Below, one piece after another: positions 33,849 to 46,540 of a DNA stretch of 64,000 nucleotides. The first letter of the stretch is position 1; each line of letters starts with the position of its first letter. The position numbers were made by a program, and so were the translations under genes. Below the pieces are notes generated by a model. The model was not told where the DNA came from, did no database searches, and worked only from the letters and a program-made list of their open reading frames with translations. This DNA is from Ailurus styani (Eukaryota; Chordata; Mammalia; Carnivora; Ailuridae): the NCBI GenBank assembly GCA_002007465.1, contig LNAC01000031.1:501750-565749 (forward strand), written 5' to 3'.

Positions 33849-35830
33849 CAGGTTTTGGGTTAAAAACAAAACAGAATGAAAACAACAAAAAATACCTAAG
33901 AATAATTTATATGCTGTCTAGCTATAGATCAGCTAAAACAATGAAATGGAAACCAACAGAGACTGAAAAGATAGTACACAGTTTACTGTTCTCTTTCCCC
34001 TACAACACACCACAAGGTCAAGTACACTACCCCAAATATGTTGGGGAAAAGAAATATTGGGACCATAACACTGAAAATTGAAAGTATACTCAAAAGAGAC
34101 AAGAGCAACAAAATTATATGAAAAGGAGATGCAAACATCAGAAGGTACTGAGATGCTGCAGTTTAGCAACTTACAACAACAACAACAAAAAACCGAAGTG
34201 AAACAAAGTATAGTACTTCTACAAATATTATACAAACATATAATCATGTGAAAACATTGCAAAGACTTCTTCCAAGGTCTCAGAACAGGCTCATCTAAGC
34301 TAGGGACTTGACACTTGGGCCAGCAGCTTCCTAGTGAATCTGCCTTTGGTGGAGCATATTACAGATGAGAGTTTGTTAATAAGGGTGCCATCATTGTTCC
34401 TCACTCTCTTGCTACAGAAATCTTTCTATAATATGTTAAGGAGCACTTCCATCTATTGGGTGGCATAAGAAAGGCATTAAGGTATTTAGAACAGAACATG
34501 CTTCTGCAGGGGAAAGTCCATTTATTTCTTCTTCTCTGCGTTCAAATAGGAATAACCATTAGAGGTCTTGATTGGAAATTGTTTTAATATGATTCTTAAA
34601 AGCCTTGAAGGTGGAAGTATTAAATGCTGGTAGCAAAACTTTATGAATGGGGTGGCTGAAGGCTCCAAGATAGAGAAGCTGGACAGTTTCCTGCAGTTAT
34701 TAGAGGTCATGGAGAGGAAGCACCATAGCTCAATCTCTACCCACTTACCTTTCTCCAAGCTTCCCAGAGCTAAACATTGTCACCTCAACAAGTGGGTCCA
34801 TGGTGTACATTCCGAATTTCTCCTCATCTCTTCATAGGATTTCCCTTTGAAGATCAAGACATAGTAGAAATATTAAGACTTCTTTTTCTACTTTGGTGAG
34901 CCCATATTTGATTCCTTTTTCCTCAAACTATACCCCACCTTTCACGATCCTAGTGGCCAAACTGTGTTCATGAGAACCTTTGTTTATGAGCTGAGGGTGA
35001 CATACTGAATGTTTATGTCTGGTCTTTACAATGAAATAGGGTCATTTGGTATTAGACTGCCTTTGTCATTCCTACAGAAAGATTACATTGTTTTAGACAA
35101 ACCCATACTGAATCGACTTTTATTATTTTGTTCTATTGTATATAATAATTAATAAACCATTATCCACTCTTCATCTGAGTCACTTGATTTTCCTATTTAT
35201 ATGTAATTTAAAAGTTTACCTAGTTTAACTTGATTCTATGCGTTACTTAATACTTTATAATGTATTTAAAAGATGTGTTTAAAAGATCTCTATTAAAAGA
35301 TTTTAATAGAGTTTGGCATTGTTACTCTACATTTGAACAATTATATGAAATGCTCCTACTGAAAATTGGGCTTGGCATTGTCCTTATTTAGTTTCCACTT
35401 AATTAGTTTTTTTGAATTACAATTTATAATTATGCATGCTAAAAATGACAAGTTCTTATATTCTCCTACTGACTGACTTAACAACTCTTCCTATATATTC
35501 CATCTTTTTTGCCTCATACTTTACTGAACTATGAAAACCTACTCAACTATTTGAAATGGATTTTGCAATATTTACTAAGATATAATCTGAGATTCCAATC
35601 TTCCAGCACACCATGAGCTTTCTCTAAGTGTTTCTGAGAGATAAGAAGATAGACAGCATTTATGGAGTGTTTTATACTACTCCTCCTTAAAATGCAGTAT
35701 AAGGCAATCTGCTCATATAATTTCAATATTCTTTTTCTGTAGTCAAGAGTGTATTTTTATATTTAGAAAAATATAAAAGTTGAATCTGTCTTATGTAAGA
35801 AACCAATTTTCATGTCCTAACAGGTCCTTC
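33849..35830. other. Unique AT-rich DNA, 2 kb
   Basis: No gene is seen. (CAA)n lies at about 34171-34188. The stretch 34600-34830 is less AT-rich and has short open frames on both strands without domains. Confidence 0.45.
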
Positions 35831-35831
35831 T

Positions 35832-36031
35832 TTTTTAAAAAAAGATTTTATTTATTTATTTGACAGAGAGAGAGAGAGATCACAAGTAGGCAGAGAGGCA
35901 GGCAGAGAGAGAGGAGGAAACAGGTTCCCTGCTAAGCAGGGAGCCCAGATGCAGGCCTCAATCCCAGGACCCTGAGGTCATGACTTGAACTGAAGGCAGA
36001 GGCTTTAACCCACTGAGCCACCCAGGCACCC
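35832..36031 (-). mobile_element. Young-type Can-SINE, minus strand, head-to-head pair
   Basis: It reads from TTTTTTAAAAAAAGATTTTATTTATTTATTTGACAGAGAG to CCACTGAGCCACCCAGGCACCC. GCAGAGGCTTTAACCCACTGAG and AAGTAGGCAGAGAGGCAGGC mark the younger group. Its head abuts the head of the next SINE directly. Confidence 0.95.
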
Positions 36032-36215
36032 AGCTCAGTTGGTTAACCATCTGCCTGCAGGTCAGGTCACGTCCCAGGGTCCTGGGATAGAGCCCCACAT
36101 CATACTCCCTGTTCAGCGGGGAGCTTGCTTCTCCCTCTGCCTGCTGCTCCCCCTGCTTGTGCTCTCTCTGTCTCTCTCTCTCTGACAAAAAAATAAATTA
36201 TTTTTTAAAAAAAGA
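36032..36215 (+). mobile_element. Older Can-SINE, plus strand, head-to-head pair
   Basis: It starts at AGCTCAGTTGGTTAACCATCTGCC, lacking the first 15 or so bases (GGGGCGCCTGGGTGG), and runs to TCTGACAAAAAAATAAATTATTTTTTAAAAAAAG. CTGCTGCTCCCCCTGCTTGTGC marks the older subfamily. The younger minus-strand SINE probably inserted into its head, removing or replacing those bases. Confidence 0.93.
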
Positions 36216-36217
36216 AA

Positions 36218-37686
36218 ACTCTTTTGTGAGTGTATTTAATAAGAAAATCTCCTCCAAAGTCTCCTTTTATGACACATCTATTAATGCATCAAAGAAATAC
36301 TATTATAAGAGACCTATGCTGGGAGATTCTGATCTCTAAGTTTCCTCTAGCTTTAATATATAGTACAATTTCCTCAAAGCTCTACCTTCTTCAAGAGTGT
36401 ATTTCCTGATCTTAGAGCATCCAGATAAAGAGTTTCCTCCTGGTACTCCCCTCTCCAGTTATGCCTGTATAAAAACAATCATTGCCCTTGAGTTGCTAGA
36501 GTCATCCAGAGGCCTGAGCCATCCACAGAGTCATCTTCTTGGCCTCTGTTCTGGTCATCTTCACAAAGTATGTTCCGTGTCCACTGTTCATAGCCACTCT
36601 CAGTCCAGGATATTGTCCCACAGTCCACATCACATCAGTCTACAGTTCTACTCAGGTTCTGGTTAGGAGCACAAAGTTCTGTGAACCTCCTTGAACTACC
36701 ACCACCCTCCATAACCAGTGCTGAATTTGAGCTCTGCCAGTGAAAGAGCACTCCACTCTAAGATGATTTAAAAAAAAACAAAACAGCTCTTTGGAACCTT
36801 CCATAAGTTCGTGATGGTTAAGCTATAAACAAGCAGAACAGACTCGAAAGGAACTAAAGCTAAAAATGTAACCCATAATCCATCCCCTTAATTGGTATAA
36901 TAGCTACTAAAGGATTTATTTTATCACACAATGAAATTTTTTTTTCTCTCCCCTATGGAGGTTATATTCTGTCCCACCCAGCACAGAACTCATGGTAATT
37001 GACTTAATTTTCTCACTTTGTCCTACTGTTTCCCAACCTTCCTAGAATCCCTTTTCACCCACCTTTACTATTTTTAGGAAATACAGTTTACTAGATATTG
37101 ATCTAAATTAAGCATAGTATTTTGTTTGGAATTAATACTTAACTAAAAGTCTCAGTTTCTTATTCAATAACATTTTATCTAAGAAAAATACACTAGACTT
37201 TATTAATTGGAAATCTTCCATTTTTAAGTAACTTAGTGAAATAATAGGGAAATAGAAACATTTAAAGAAATATGCTGTAAGGCTTAATTCAGAAGCTCAA
37301 ACTTAGGTGGTATGTGTTCCATCATAAGACTGACTCACCTCACAGTAACTGATTGCCTATTCTGTGAACAAGCTTCAGATACCACATGCTTCATCATTCA
37401 TACCAAGCAGGAAGAGTGAGAACCTCACCCTTCCTGAAAATCGTACAATAGTCTCGGGCTTTATTTTGATTGATTCAATTAGGATATTTCCTTACCCAAG
37501 AAAATGGAAATACTAAATGTCTTAGGTCTCAGATTATCAATTACTATTAACAAGTGGCTAGGCTGAATGGTTTGGAATAGGTCTACCACTGGAAATGAGG
37601 ATGACGTCAAAGCCATTCAAATCACATGACTGATTCCTTAAGATAAGTGAAAGGGAGTAGAAGCTTCAAAAGTAACCACAATGTCA
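36218..37686. other. Unique DNA with a GC-richer block at 36.4-36.75 kb
   Basis: 36400-36740 is visibly richer in GC than its surroundings and holds an 89-codon plus-strand frame (36397-36666) with Ser/His-rich content and no domain. I cannot say whether it is an old repeat, an LTR scrap or a conserved element. The rest is ordinary AT-rich DNA. Confidence 0.4.
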
Positions 37687-37687
37687 A

Positions 37688-37716
37688 CTCTCTCTCTCTC
37701 TCTCTATCTCTCATAN

Positions 37717-37756
<40 letters not shown>
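37688..37756. repeat. Compound (CT)n-(AC)n microsatellite with an N
   Basis: A CT run (37688-37713, one TAT interruption) passes into (AC)20 at 37717-37756. The single N at 37716 marks an uncertain junction. Confidence 0.95.
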
Positions 37757-37758
<2 letters not shown>

Positions 37759-39866
37759 AAAAATACATATTTTATGAAAAATGAAAACAAGTAAAGCTAA
37801 GAGAATTATAAAAATTTCACCAGGCAAGCCAAGCCTCTGAATGTCTCAGAATTTCTCCCACAGAGTTCCCTTTTAGGGTCATCTTTCTCACACTCAGAAT
37901 ATGCTGAAAATATAGCCCTTAAATAGATCTGTTTTATACCACATATATATAACATCCCCTGTGCAGATGACTGGTCTTAGGGTGGGCCTTTGCTCTAAAG
38001 CAGCAAATCCATAAGCTATAAAAGATGAAGTGAGTCAATCAAACTTTACGGTGACTTGAGAGACACAGTTTGTTGTTGGTGCTGTGAATGGAAGGATACA
38101 AATGAAGAGTTGGAGCCCCGAGGTCTCATGGGAAGCCAAAGTTATGAGTAAGAAGAAGCTATGAGACAGAGTTCATGTAGATCAGAAAGGACCTTCATGA
38201 GAGATCAGAAGGTACAAGAGGAAAGACAAAATCATAAGAGAAAGGGGCAGTTTCCCCATTCTTGAAGGTTTTTGGTTCCAGTCTTGATGAGTACATCTAC
38301 ACTCCTTTTTTTGAAATTCCTGCTACTGTTGCTCTCATGTTTTTTTCAGAGCTACCTACTCCTTACACATGGTATTTTGAATGAGTTTCTTTTCCACATG
38401 AATAATATGAACAATAGAAACAAACTGAAGAACATATTACTAAAAGATTCTTTGTTTAACCAAATAATTCACTATAGAGGTCCTTTGAAAAAAATATACA
38501 TTCCTGTTATATTTAAATTTATCTTACAATTTTACTTGACAGGTCCAGGAACAATTTCTTAAAATGAGATGTATTCATTTAATAGATTTTAAAAAAAATA
38601 TGTATTATTTAAATTGCCTACCAAAATTTTGAAGAAGAAAAAATGCAGCCCCTCCGTCCCCTACCAAAATGTACTGCTTTACTGCTAATACAAGATAGAC
38701 AGCAATAGTCCTATGGTGAAGAGAACTGTGGATTAAGGATACATGACTCTTACTTAAACGCATACTGATTTTCCTCTCTGGTTAAATTCGAGAAAGCTGA
38801 AATGACTATTTCCAACATGTTAAATAGGATGGCTAATCTGCTTTCCCAGTTACTGTTGAGTAAGTATATTTTATTTCTAATTTACAAAATATTTCTAAAA
38901 TACCCTTAGTTGAAAAAAATTATGAAGAGATTTCCAAGCAATCACTATTAAATTTAAGAATTTAATCCAGTTTTTAAATTTTAGTACTATTGTGATCCTT
39001 GGAGCCACAATTATATTCTGAAAATGAGTTATAAAATTCTTCAGTACTCTTTTTTTTCTGAAAAGAAAATGTAAATTTGATAAGGTCATATACCTTGCCA
39101 GCAGAGAAGAGCCATTGACATGCTGGAAATTTGCCTAGAAGCAGGGGTTCTGTACTCCTAATTGACTTGCCAGTTTGAAATCTTTTCTTGGCAACCATGA
39201 CTTCCTAAGGAGTTGAAAATACTGTCCATCTTGAGCTCAGATAGCATATTTAGTCTGAAGTAATACAGTGTTCAAAATAAAACTACATTAGAGGAAGAAA
39301 TGCAATTTTTTTCAATTTTTAATGAAAGAAATAATCAATAGCTGTTGGATTCAAAATATTGGATTTAAAATATCCTCTCATATCTCTGAATTATTATTGC
39401 CAAGGGAATTTTATTAGCTGTCTATATTCTTAAATTTTCATTTCTTTAAGAATCATCAACACTTGATCAATGAGTATGATAAGTTAACCTGTAGGATTTT
39501 TGATGTAGAAAAGAAGTAGGCCTACGATTTTGTTTCTTAATACATTTCTCCAGGCTGATTCTCTCAGACACCATGGGAAGTTTCAAAACTCTTCTCATGA
39601 TATGTCTAGCTGCCAAGTTCCTAGCTGCTATAGTGGTCATAATTGGTAGGTAATTGGCTGTTGGGGACTCTTCTCTCAGCCTATAGCTGCCTCTGTGTGC
39701 TCCTTCAGCAGAACATTTTAGAGTCATCAGGAGTGAATCCCACACTCTTCATGTTCTTTCCGCATTAAAAAATTTTATTCACATAATATCTCAGTTCTGT
39801 CATATATGGTCCTTAGGCCCTACTGTTAGACATTCCTGTAGAAAGAATATATGTAAAACCGCATAC
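37757..39866. other. Unique AT-rich DNA, 2.1 kb
   Basis: No recognisable gene or repeat is seen. Frames at 38272-38562 (plus, with a hydrophobic N-terminus) and 39467-39745 (minus) have no known domain and no supporting signals. Confidence 0.45.
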
Positions 39867-39920
39867 TTTTTTTATTACTATTTTCTTTTCTTTTATTTCT
39901 TTTCTTTTCTTTTATTTAGC
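39867..39920. repeat. (TTTTC)n low-complexity tract
   Basis: Degenerate TTTTC/TTTAT units. A short (TTTA)n follows at 39998-40017. Confidence 0.85.
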
Positions 39921-41170
39921 ATACTTTTATCTTCATTTACCATAAAACCTGAAGTTATATGAAAAATGTATCCCTAATCTTAGTCCTAGTAACCTTCCTA
40001 TTTATTTATTTATTTATAACCTTTCTTATAGGTATCTTGCTTCCTAGTTATAGTGACTTATCCCAGGGTTATGCTACTTCCACAAATGGGACAAAGCCAG
40101 AGAGAAGCTTCTGTCTAAAACTTAAACAGTGGAATGGCTCTGGATCCCCTGGATCCTAGGGATCTTCTGGAGGGAAGTAAATAGAATAAGAGTTTCTAGT
40201 GGTCTGCCCTCACATGGGATGTTTCCAGTTCTATCCACAGATTCCTTGGTTTTACTGTATGCAACTGGGAAGCAAGAGGGGTTGGAATTTCTGACTCCTC
40301 AGAAGACAAAATAGCTTCCTGAACTATCTCTGGACCCTCATATTGTCCATTGTCCCAGGCTTAATCTTCAGTAGAGACCCAATTTTTTCTTTAGACTTTT
40401 ATGTTATAAAAAGCAGTATGTTTCCTCTATGCTTATGACTGTTTGGGAACATATTTTTGAAATTGCAACTTTAAGAGTCCCAATTTACACTGGCTACAAA
40501 CAGAAGATATGATTTTTCGATGAAAGCTAAAGATACATGTTTCCTTATTACCATAGCTTCTGACCTTTAGCATCAGGAACATTAGTATCTGATATCATAC
40601 CCAAAAATAAAAATGAATTTAAAATCTGTCACATAGCATTTATCCAAATACCACGAAAGTACTTCATTGGACTAATATTGTCTCTAGATAAGGTGCTGAG
40701 ATCCTATTTGGCCCTGGAGACAGAACCACAACAACAACTAGGTATCTATGAAAATGACTGCCAAGTAGCCCCAGTAGCTGCAAGACGACAGATAAATTCT
40801 TACCACTGTATTCATTAGCTACCGAATTGAGTGCCAAGCCAGAAGGGAAAAAGATGACTAAATAATTCTCCATCATTTTTAGTTTGCCAATTACTACATT
40901 CACAAAAACAAAATAAATAATGTATCTGTTTTTTTTAGAAAATGTGTCAATGCTTCAAGAGCCCCACCTTCAGTTGTATGAAAAATATGTACTTTGGCAG
41001 AAATAGTCTTTGCCTTACCCTACCAGGAGAGCAGCTATGTGTGAATGAGATCTGAAAATCACATTCAGAGGAGTACCTGTCTGAACACACTTTTCACGCA
41101 GATGAACCATTAGCATTAATGAAAACCTATAAATCTTGTGCACATTTCAAATAAAAACTACCACAAATGC
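39921..41170. other. Unique DNA
   Basis: No gene or recognisable repeat is seen. Short frames at 39959-40314 have no domains. (CAA)n is at 40727-40738. Confidence 0.45.
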
Positions 41171-41244
41171 TTAACCACTTGTCTTTTTTTTCCCCACTTT
41201 TTTTTATTATTTTGTTCAATTAGCCAGCATTAACCACTTGTCTT
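41171..41244 (-). mobile_element. Miniature L1 3'-end insertion (44 bp) with 15-bp TSD
   Basis: TTAACCACTTGTCTT occurs at 41171-41185 and again at 41230-41244. Between them lie 44 bp: a T-rich start, then TTTTGTTCAATTAGCCAGCA, the reverse of the L1 3' end. This is a complete but extremely 5'-truncated retrotransposition event. Confidence 0.88.
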
Positions 41245-41728
41245 GACAGGATGTAATTTATGGAGTTCATAATGGGAACTTAAATCTGGGAAAAAGAGTA
41301 AAAAGAAAATGTTAGTCATCATGCCCACAATTACAGATTGGTGACTTAATGTTAGTGTACTTAGAGGGAGAGAAGGCATAGCCAAATGGTACTCATTTGG
41401 TCAAATGCTGGGGGAAAAAATGTTTCTCTTTAACATGTTCCAACCCACATTGGAGACTAAATTAAGCTATAGTTACCAAAGGAACATCAGGGGAAGATCT
41501 GTGGTAATGTTGTTGACAATGTATGAGCAACACCACAGCCTAGTGGATTGAACATCACTTGTATATATCTGCAGGAACAAGAGATGCCCTTGCCTCCATT
41601 CCTTAGCCATGACTTCATTCTCTGGTAATTCTATTTCTACTAATCTTACATGTTGCCCAACCACCAGAATAAATAGCTCTTAGAGTCACTTCTAATAAAA
41701 AACAAATGCACAGAGCTTCTTTAATATT
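41245..41728. other. Unique DNA
   Basis: No gene or recognisable repeat is seen. Confidence 0.45.
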
Positions 41729-42600
41729 AATTGCCACACAACAGACACATGAAAAAATGTTCAACATCATTAGCCATCAGGGCAATTCAAATCAAAACCA
41801 CATTGAAATACCACCTTACACTAGTAAGAATAGCAAAAATTGACAAGACGAGAAACAACAAATGTTGGAGAGGTTGTGGAGAAAGGGGAAACCTCTTATG
41901 TTGTTGGTGGGAATGCAAGTTGGTACAGCCACTTTGGAAAACAGTGTGGAGGTTCCTCAAAAAGTTAAAAATAGAGCTATCCCAGTGTTTATAGCAGCAT
42001 TGTCCACAATAACCAAACTGTGGAAGGAGCCAAGATGCCCTTCAACAGATGAATGGATAAAGAAGATGTGGTCCATATATGCAATGGAATATTACTCAGC
42101 CATTAGAAAGGATGAATACCTAACATTTGCATAGACATGGATGGAACTGGAGGGGATTATGCTAAGTGAAATAAGTCAAATAGAGAAAGCAATTACCATA
42201 TGCTTTCANCCTAACATTTGCATAGACATGGATGGAACTGGAGGGGATTATGCTAAGTGAAATAAGTCAAACAGAGAAAGCAATTACCATATGCTTTCAT
42301 TCTTTGTGGAACATAAGGAATAGCATGGAGGACATTAGGAGAAGGAAGGGAAAAATGAAGGGAGGGAAATTAGAGGGGGAGACAAACCATGAGAGACTAT
42401 GGACTTCAGGAATAAAACTGAGGGTTTTAGAGGGAAGGAGGGGTGGGGGGGATGGGGTAACTGGGTGATGGGTATTAAGGAGGGCACGTATTGCATGGAG
42501 CACTGGCTGTTATACGTAAACAATGAATAATGGAACACTACATCAAAAACTAATGCTGTACTATATGGTGACTAATATAACATAATAAAAATTAATTATA
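41729..42600 (+). mobile_element. L1, 5'-truncated, plus strand, with internal deletion and assembly duplication
   Basis: It starts at CAACAGACACATGAAAAAATG in ORF2 and ends in the 3'-UTR tail. The plus frames carry ORF2 residues [24 protein letters not shown] and [10 protein letters not shown]. Relative to the other copies about 100 bp is missing between AAAAATAGAGCTATCCC and AGTGTTTATAGCAGC (the IYPK region). A 90-bp stretch is repeated around the N at 42209. Confidence 0.93.
42119..42299. other. 90-bp duplication around N at 42209
   Basis: 42119-42208 and 42210-42299 are the same L1 segment with one difference (CAAATAGAG against CAAACAGAG). The join is a single N, so this is probably an unmerged overlap of two contigs. 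Confidence 0.88.
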
Positions 42601-44055
42601 AAAAATAAATAAATGTATTATATGGCAGTAAAAGTATTTACAGCCATGAATTACAGAAAATATAATTATCTAAAAACTAATGTAATTAGATTTCTAATCC
42701 AGGAGCAAAGTAAAATGGAAGGGGGACTACCAATGGTTTGTGAGCAACTAAAAAATACACAGCATTAGATCAAGAAGGGTCCTAGTTGGCTGGAATGCTT
42801 GGCAGATAGACTGCTTTCTTGCTTTCTTGAGACTGATAAAGTGTATTTGAACATATTCCACTTCATCACACTCTTTGGAGAGAAGATAATTTTTTTGAAA
42901 TATCCTTAAAGTCTCACACTTTATACTATTAGCAGAAAGTTAACATGATCTGATGGCTGACATATTTAGATAAGACTAGGGGTCTACATTTGATTTAGGG
43001 TTATGTCATAAGCACATTGTTTGACTTATTTAACCTCTTTTTTTCCAATATACCAAGCTAGCCAATGAAGATATTAATTAAATTCTAAGTTAATTAATTG
43101 GAAAATTATTATTTATATCCCCATTGCATACAAGATATTATGCAAGATACTTTTAGGGCGTACAAAGATAATTACAAACTAGCATGACTCTAAATTTGTA
43201 TTCTCGTTAGTGACCAAGACCTGGACATTGCAAATATTAACAATGATTGCCTCACTGATGGGGGGTACTGCTAGCATTTGAGAGGAGAGGCAGTGATATC
43301 AATGTTTTTTCAATGCTGAGCAGATTCTACATGCCTACATATTTTCAAATGTCCACCTGGAAATGTAGTTTAAAAATCTGTTTATAGTTTTAACAGCCTA
43401 AACCTCTGTTTACATCAATATACTAAGTACTTTTGCTCGGATTTGGTTTATACTGGATTTTCTACTTTAACATGCAAGTCAAGGAAAGACTGTACTTTTA
43501 TTTCCTGAACTTTACCAGGAATGGTTCATCATTTCAGAAATAACAACCCCAGAGACAAAATAGTATTCGAGCAGTCAGAACAATACATTTGCATCAGTTT
43601 GTATTTGTACCTGTTGCATTCTAAGAAAACAGAGATATAGAGAGACAATATAGAGATAGATAGAGATATATACATTAATATCTCATTCGAAGTATTCAGT
43701 AGTATGAAAAACTCAACAATTGATATGGGAATACTTGACATCCCCTTTTATTCTGTCGAATGTAAATTAAATTTACGGCTCTTCTGTCAAGATTTTTATT
43801 TTCCATATGAAGTAAAAAAGAAAAACAAACTAAACAAAAAAATGCTAATACTTTCCCTTTTCTTCCAGTTCAGCTCATAGTTTGACTTGTTATGTTTACC
43901 CGTTATTTATTTCATATTTTTTGTTTCTTATATACTAATATCTTGTCTCTGAATATTTATCTTAACATTTATTTTTGAATTAGCATCTAATAATATCTCT
44001 TCTCTTTGGTTTTCCTATAGTTCATGTGCAGAATGGTTTTTTATTCTTATTTCTC
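42601..44055. other. Unique AT-rich DNA
   Basis: No gene is seen. A GATA/GAGATA-rich run lies at about 43630-43677. Confidence 0.45.
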
Positions 44056-44070
44056 TAAAATGGTGAAAGA

Positions 44071-44261
44071 GGGACGCCTGAGTGGTCAGTCAGTTAAGTG
44101 TCTGCCTTCAGCTCAGGCCATGATCCCAGAGTCCCAGGATCAAATCAGGCTCCCCACTCAGCAAGGAGTCTGCTTCTCCCTCTCCTGCTGCTCCTCTCCT
44201 TGGTCATGCTCTCTTTCTCACTCTCTCAAATAAATAAAATAAAATCTTTTAAAAAATAAAA
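44071..44261 (+). mobile_element. Can-SINE, plus strand, older subfamily, with TSD
   Basis: GGGACGCCTGAGTGGTCAGTCAGTTAAGTGTCTGCC head and an AATAAATAAAATAAAATCTTTTAAAA tail identify it. The target-site duplication is TAAAATGGTGAAAGA (44056-44070) and TAAAATGACGAAAGA (44262-44276), 13 of 15 identical. A short deletion removed the GATCGAGCC region. Confidence 0.93.
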
Positions 44262-44464
44262 TAAAATGACGAAAGAAACTATTTCATTAAGCCATCTACT
44301 ATGGTCATGCCTAAACATTTGCATATTAAAATATACATCAGTGTATTTCTTTATTTAAGTTTATTTTTTAACAAGATAAATTTATATCCATTTAAAAATG
44401 CATAAGCATGTTGCTCTTTCTCGAATTCAATTTTGGGTTGGTAAAGAGATTATAAAACATTTGT

Positions 44465-44600
44465 TATAAAATAGGGCATTGGACTTGAAAGGACTGAAAT
44501 CCACTAACTCAGGGTGTTAATGAAAGATAAATGAGATGATGTGTAATGTATCTAACAAAATAATTCACATGTAATATGTGCTCAATCAATATGAACTCTC
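44465..44600 (+). repeat. MIR 3' half, plus strand
   Basis: AGGGTGTTAATGAAAGATAAATGAGATGATGTGTAATGTATC, then ACATGTAATATGTGCTCAATCAAT reproduce the MIR 3' region. Confidence 0.75.
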
Positions 44601-46540
44601 TTAAGAAGAGATGATCACTTCAGATTCTAGCGGGAAAGATCTCAAAAACCACACAAATGAAAATGCATTTCAAACAGAATGTGAATCATGATCAGTTTTG
44701 GCAGGAATGGAGGCAGAATCATACTTAATGAGGAAAGTTCTTGAGCGAAGGTTTATGTAGAGATATAAAATTCCAGGGTTTAGAATGTTCACTTTTCCTC
44801 CCACGACAAGTAGAGGCTGAGCGTGATCTAGTGTTTAGAGTTTTCATTGATGAGTGTGTATATGTGGGGAAAAAAGCACAAAAAGTGAGGCCATCACAAG
44901 GAAATATCAAAATAAGAGAACAGATAGGATTGGAGTATCAGAAAACAGATGAAAATAAGAAAAGAACTGTTAAGAGGAAGATTTAAAGTGTAGAAAAGGG
45001 AAGGGAAAGCTATAGAATTTCTATTCTTGAAAGATAGTAGAACTAGGAAAACTGTCCAGAAAGAATTGGTTACAGAGTCAGGGGCATTGTGGATTGCAGC
45101 AAGACCTAGAGAGTTTGAAAGACAGCGAGTAGCATGGAGTAAAGAGAATAACCATCCCGCGAAGACCTCAAGAGTTGTCATTAGAGTATAGATCACTCAT
45201 TCTAAGCAGTGTACACAGGTACTTGGATAAATGGCGATATCCTCACCTGGGCAAAATCCTGAACTGCCCAGTTACCTTTACCAGTTTCTGATCTGAAATG
45301 TCAGGTGAAAAAAGAAAGCCAAAAACACGAGTTCAATGGCTAGACTAGAAAGATTTAATGGGAATAAATTTGGAGGTGGTTTGTCCAAGTCGGTCCATGT
45401 CAGTTCACAGATGAATTACAGGTTAAAAGAAGTAAGAAACACTACTAGAGCCTTTTCCAATACCATCTCCTTCAAGCAAGATATGGATCAAGAGTTCCCT
45501 CAGGAAAGAGGAAAGGAAATTTTCTTCCCATTTCCAAGAGTACACCTGACCCTTACGCCACTTCAGTGAGAGGGAAAATAAGGCTCATTATCATATGTCA
45601 CTAGCTCGAAGGATTATGTTGTGAGAATTAATTCCAAAGTCTGAAATGTCCTTTGCACTCCTCAGAGATGTTTTACTGATAGTACAATTTGCGTTAATAC
45701 TATGACATCTAAATGTGATTTGCCAGTTAATTGAATCTACAAGAAAACTGTGCATTGCAATAACTAACACCCTAATAACCACTGTAAAAACTCTTACAAG
45801 ACCTTGTACGCTTATTTCCACAATACCGATAATATTATAAAAGTTGGAAACACTTTATTTAGATGTTATTTTACTCCTTTGCCTTTTGAAAACATGGTTG
45901 GAAAAAAAAAGTAAAAATAACATTTGTTTCAATCCCTGTGCTGAATAACAAAGTGTTTGTGTGAACCCTATTTTTCTGTTAAATTTTTTTTCAACTGATT
46001 TCGATGCCTTTAACATGTTCATTACAACACTGTCTATCATAGTGAAAACTTTGAAATAACATACTGCCTGCAAAAAGTGACAGGAGTATGATAGCATGCA
46101 ATCCAGATGCTTAAACTCATGCTGTACACTTGTATCTACGGACTTTGGAACAAACTATACAATATATCATTAAATTTTCTAAAGTTAGTTACAAATCAGT
46201 TTATGCACATGCATGTATGTGTTTGTGTGTAGAAAGTGTGGGCGTATTTGTAAAAAAATAGAAAACCCACATAAAAAGATTAACATTCTCTTTGGTAGGA
46301 GGAATATATAATATATAAATATATGTTAGTACTATATTTTTTAAATAATTTTAAAAATTCTACTACAATAAAGAACTTTGTATCTACAACATGGCTTTAA
46401 CCTATCTGAATATTCTACCATATTGGTTTGGAGTCTATTTGGTTTTAAATAGGTAGACTATTCTAATGCATTTGAAGCTCCTGGAGCACCCTTATTTATT
46501 TCATTTCCTTCTCTCTTTCTTACCCGGAAGTAATCCTTAT
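44601..46540. other. Unique DNA
   Basis: No recognisable gene or repeat is seen. Frames at 44741-44986 and 45336-45569 (plus) and 44894-45196 (minus) lack domains and splice context I would trust. 45990-46100 may hold an old L1 scrap. Confidence 0.4.

Noticed and set aside
41731..42134. Two overlapping plus-strand frames of 87 and 90 codons
   Set aside because: Both are L1 ORF2 C-terminal pieces in different frames.
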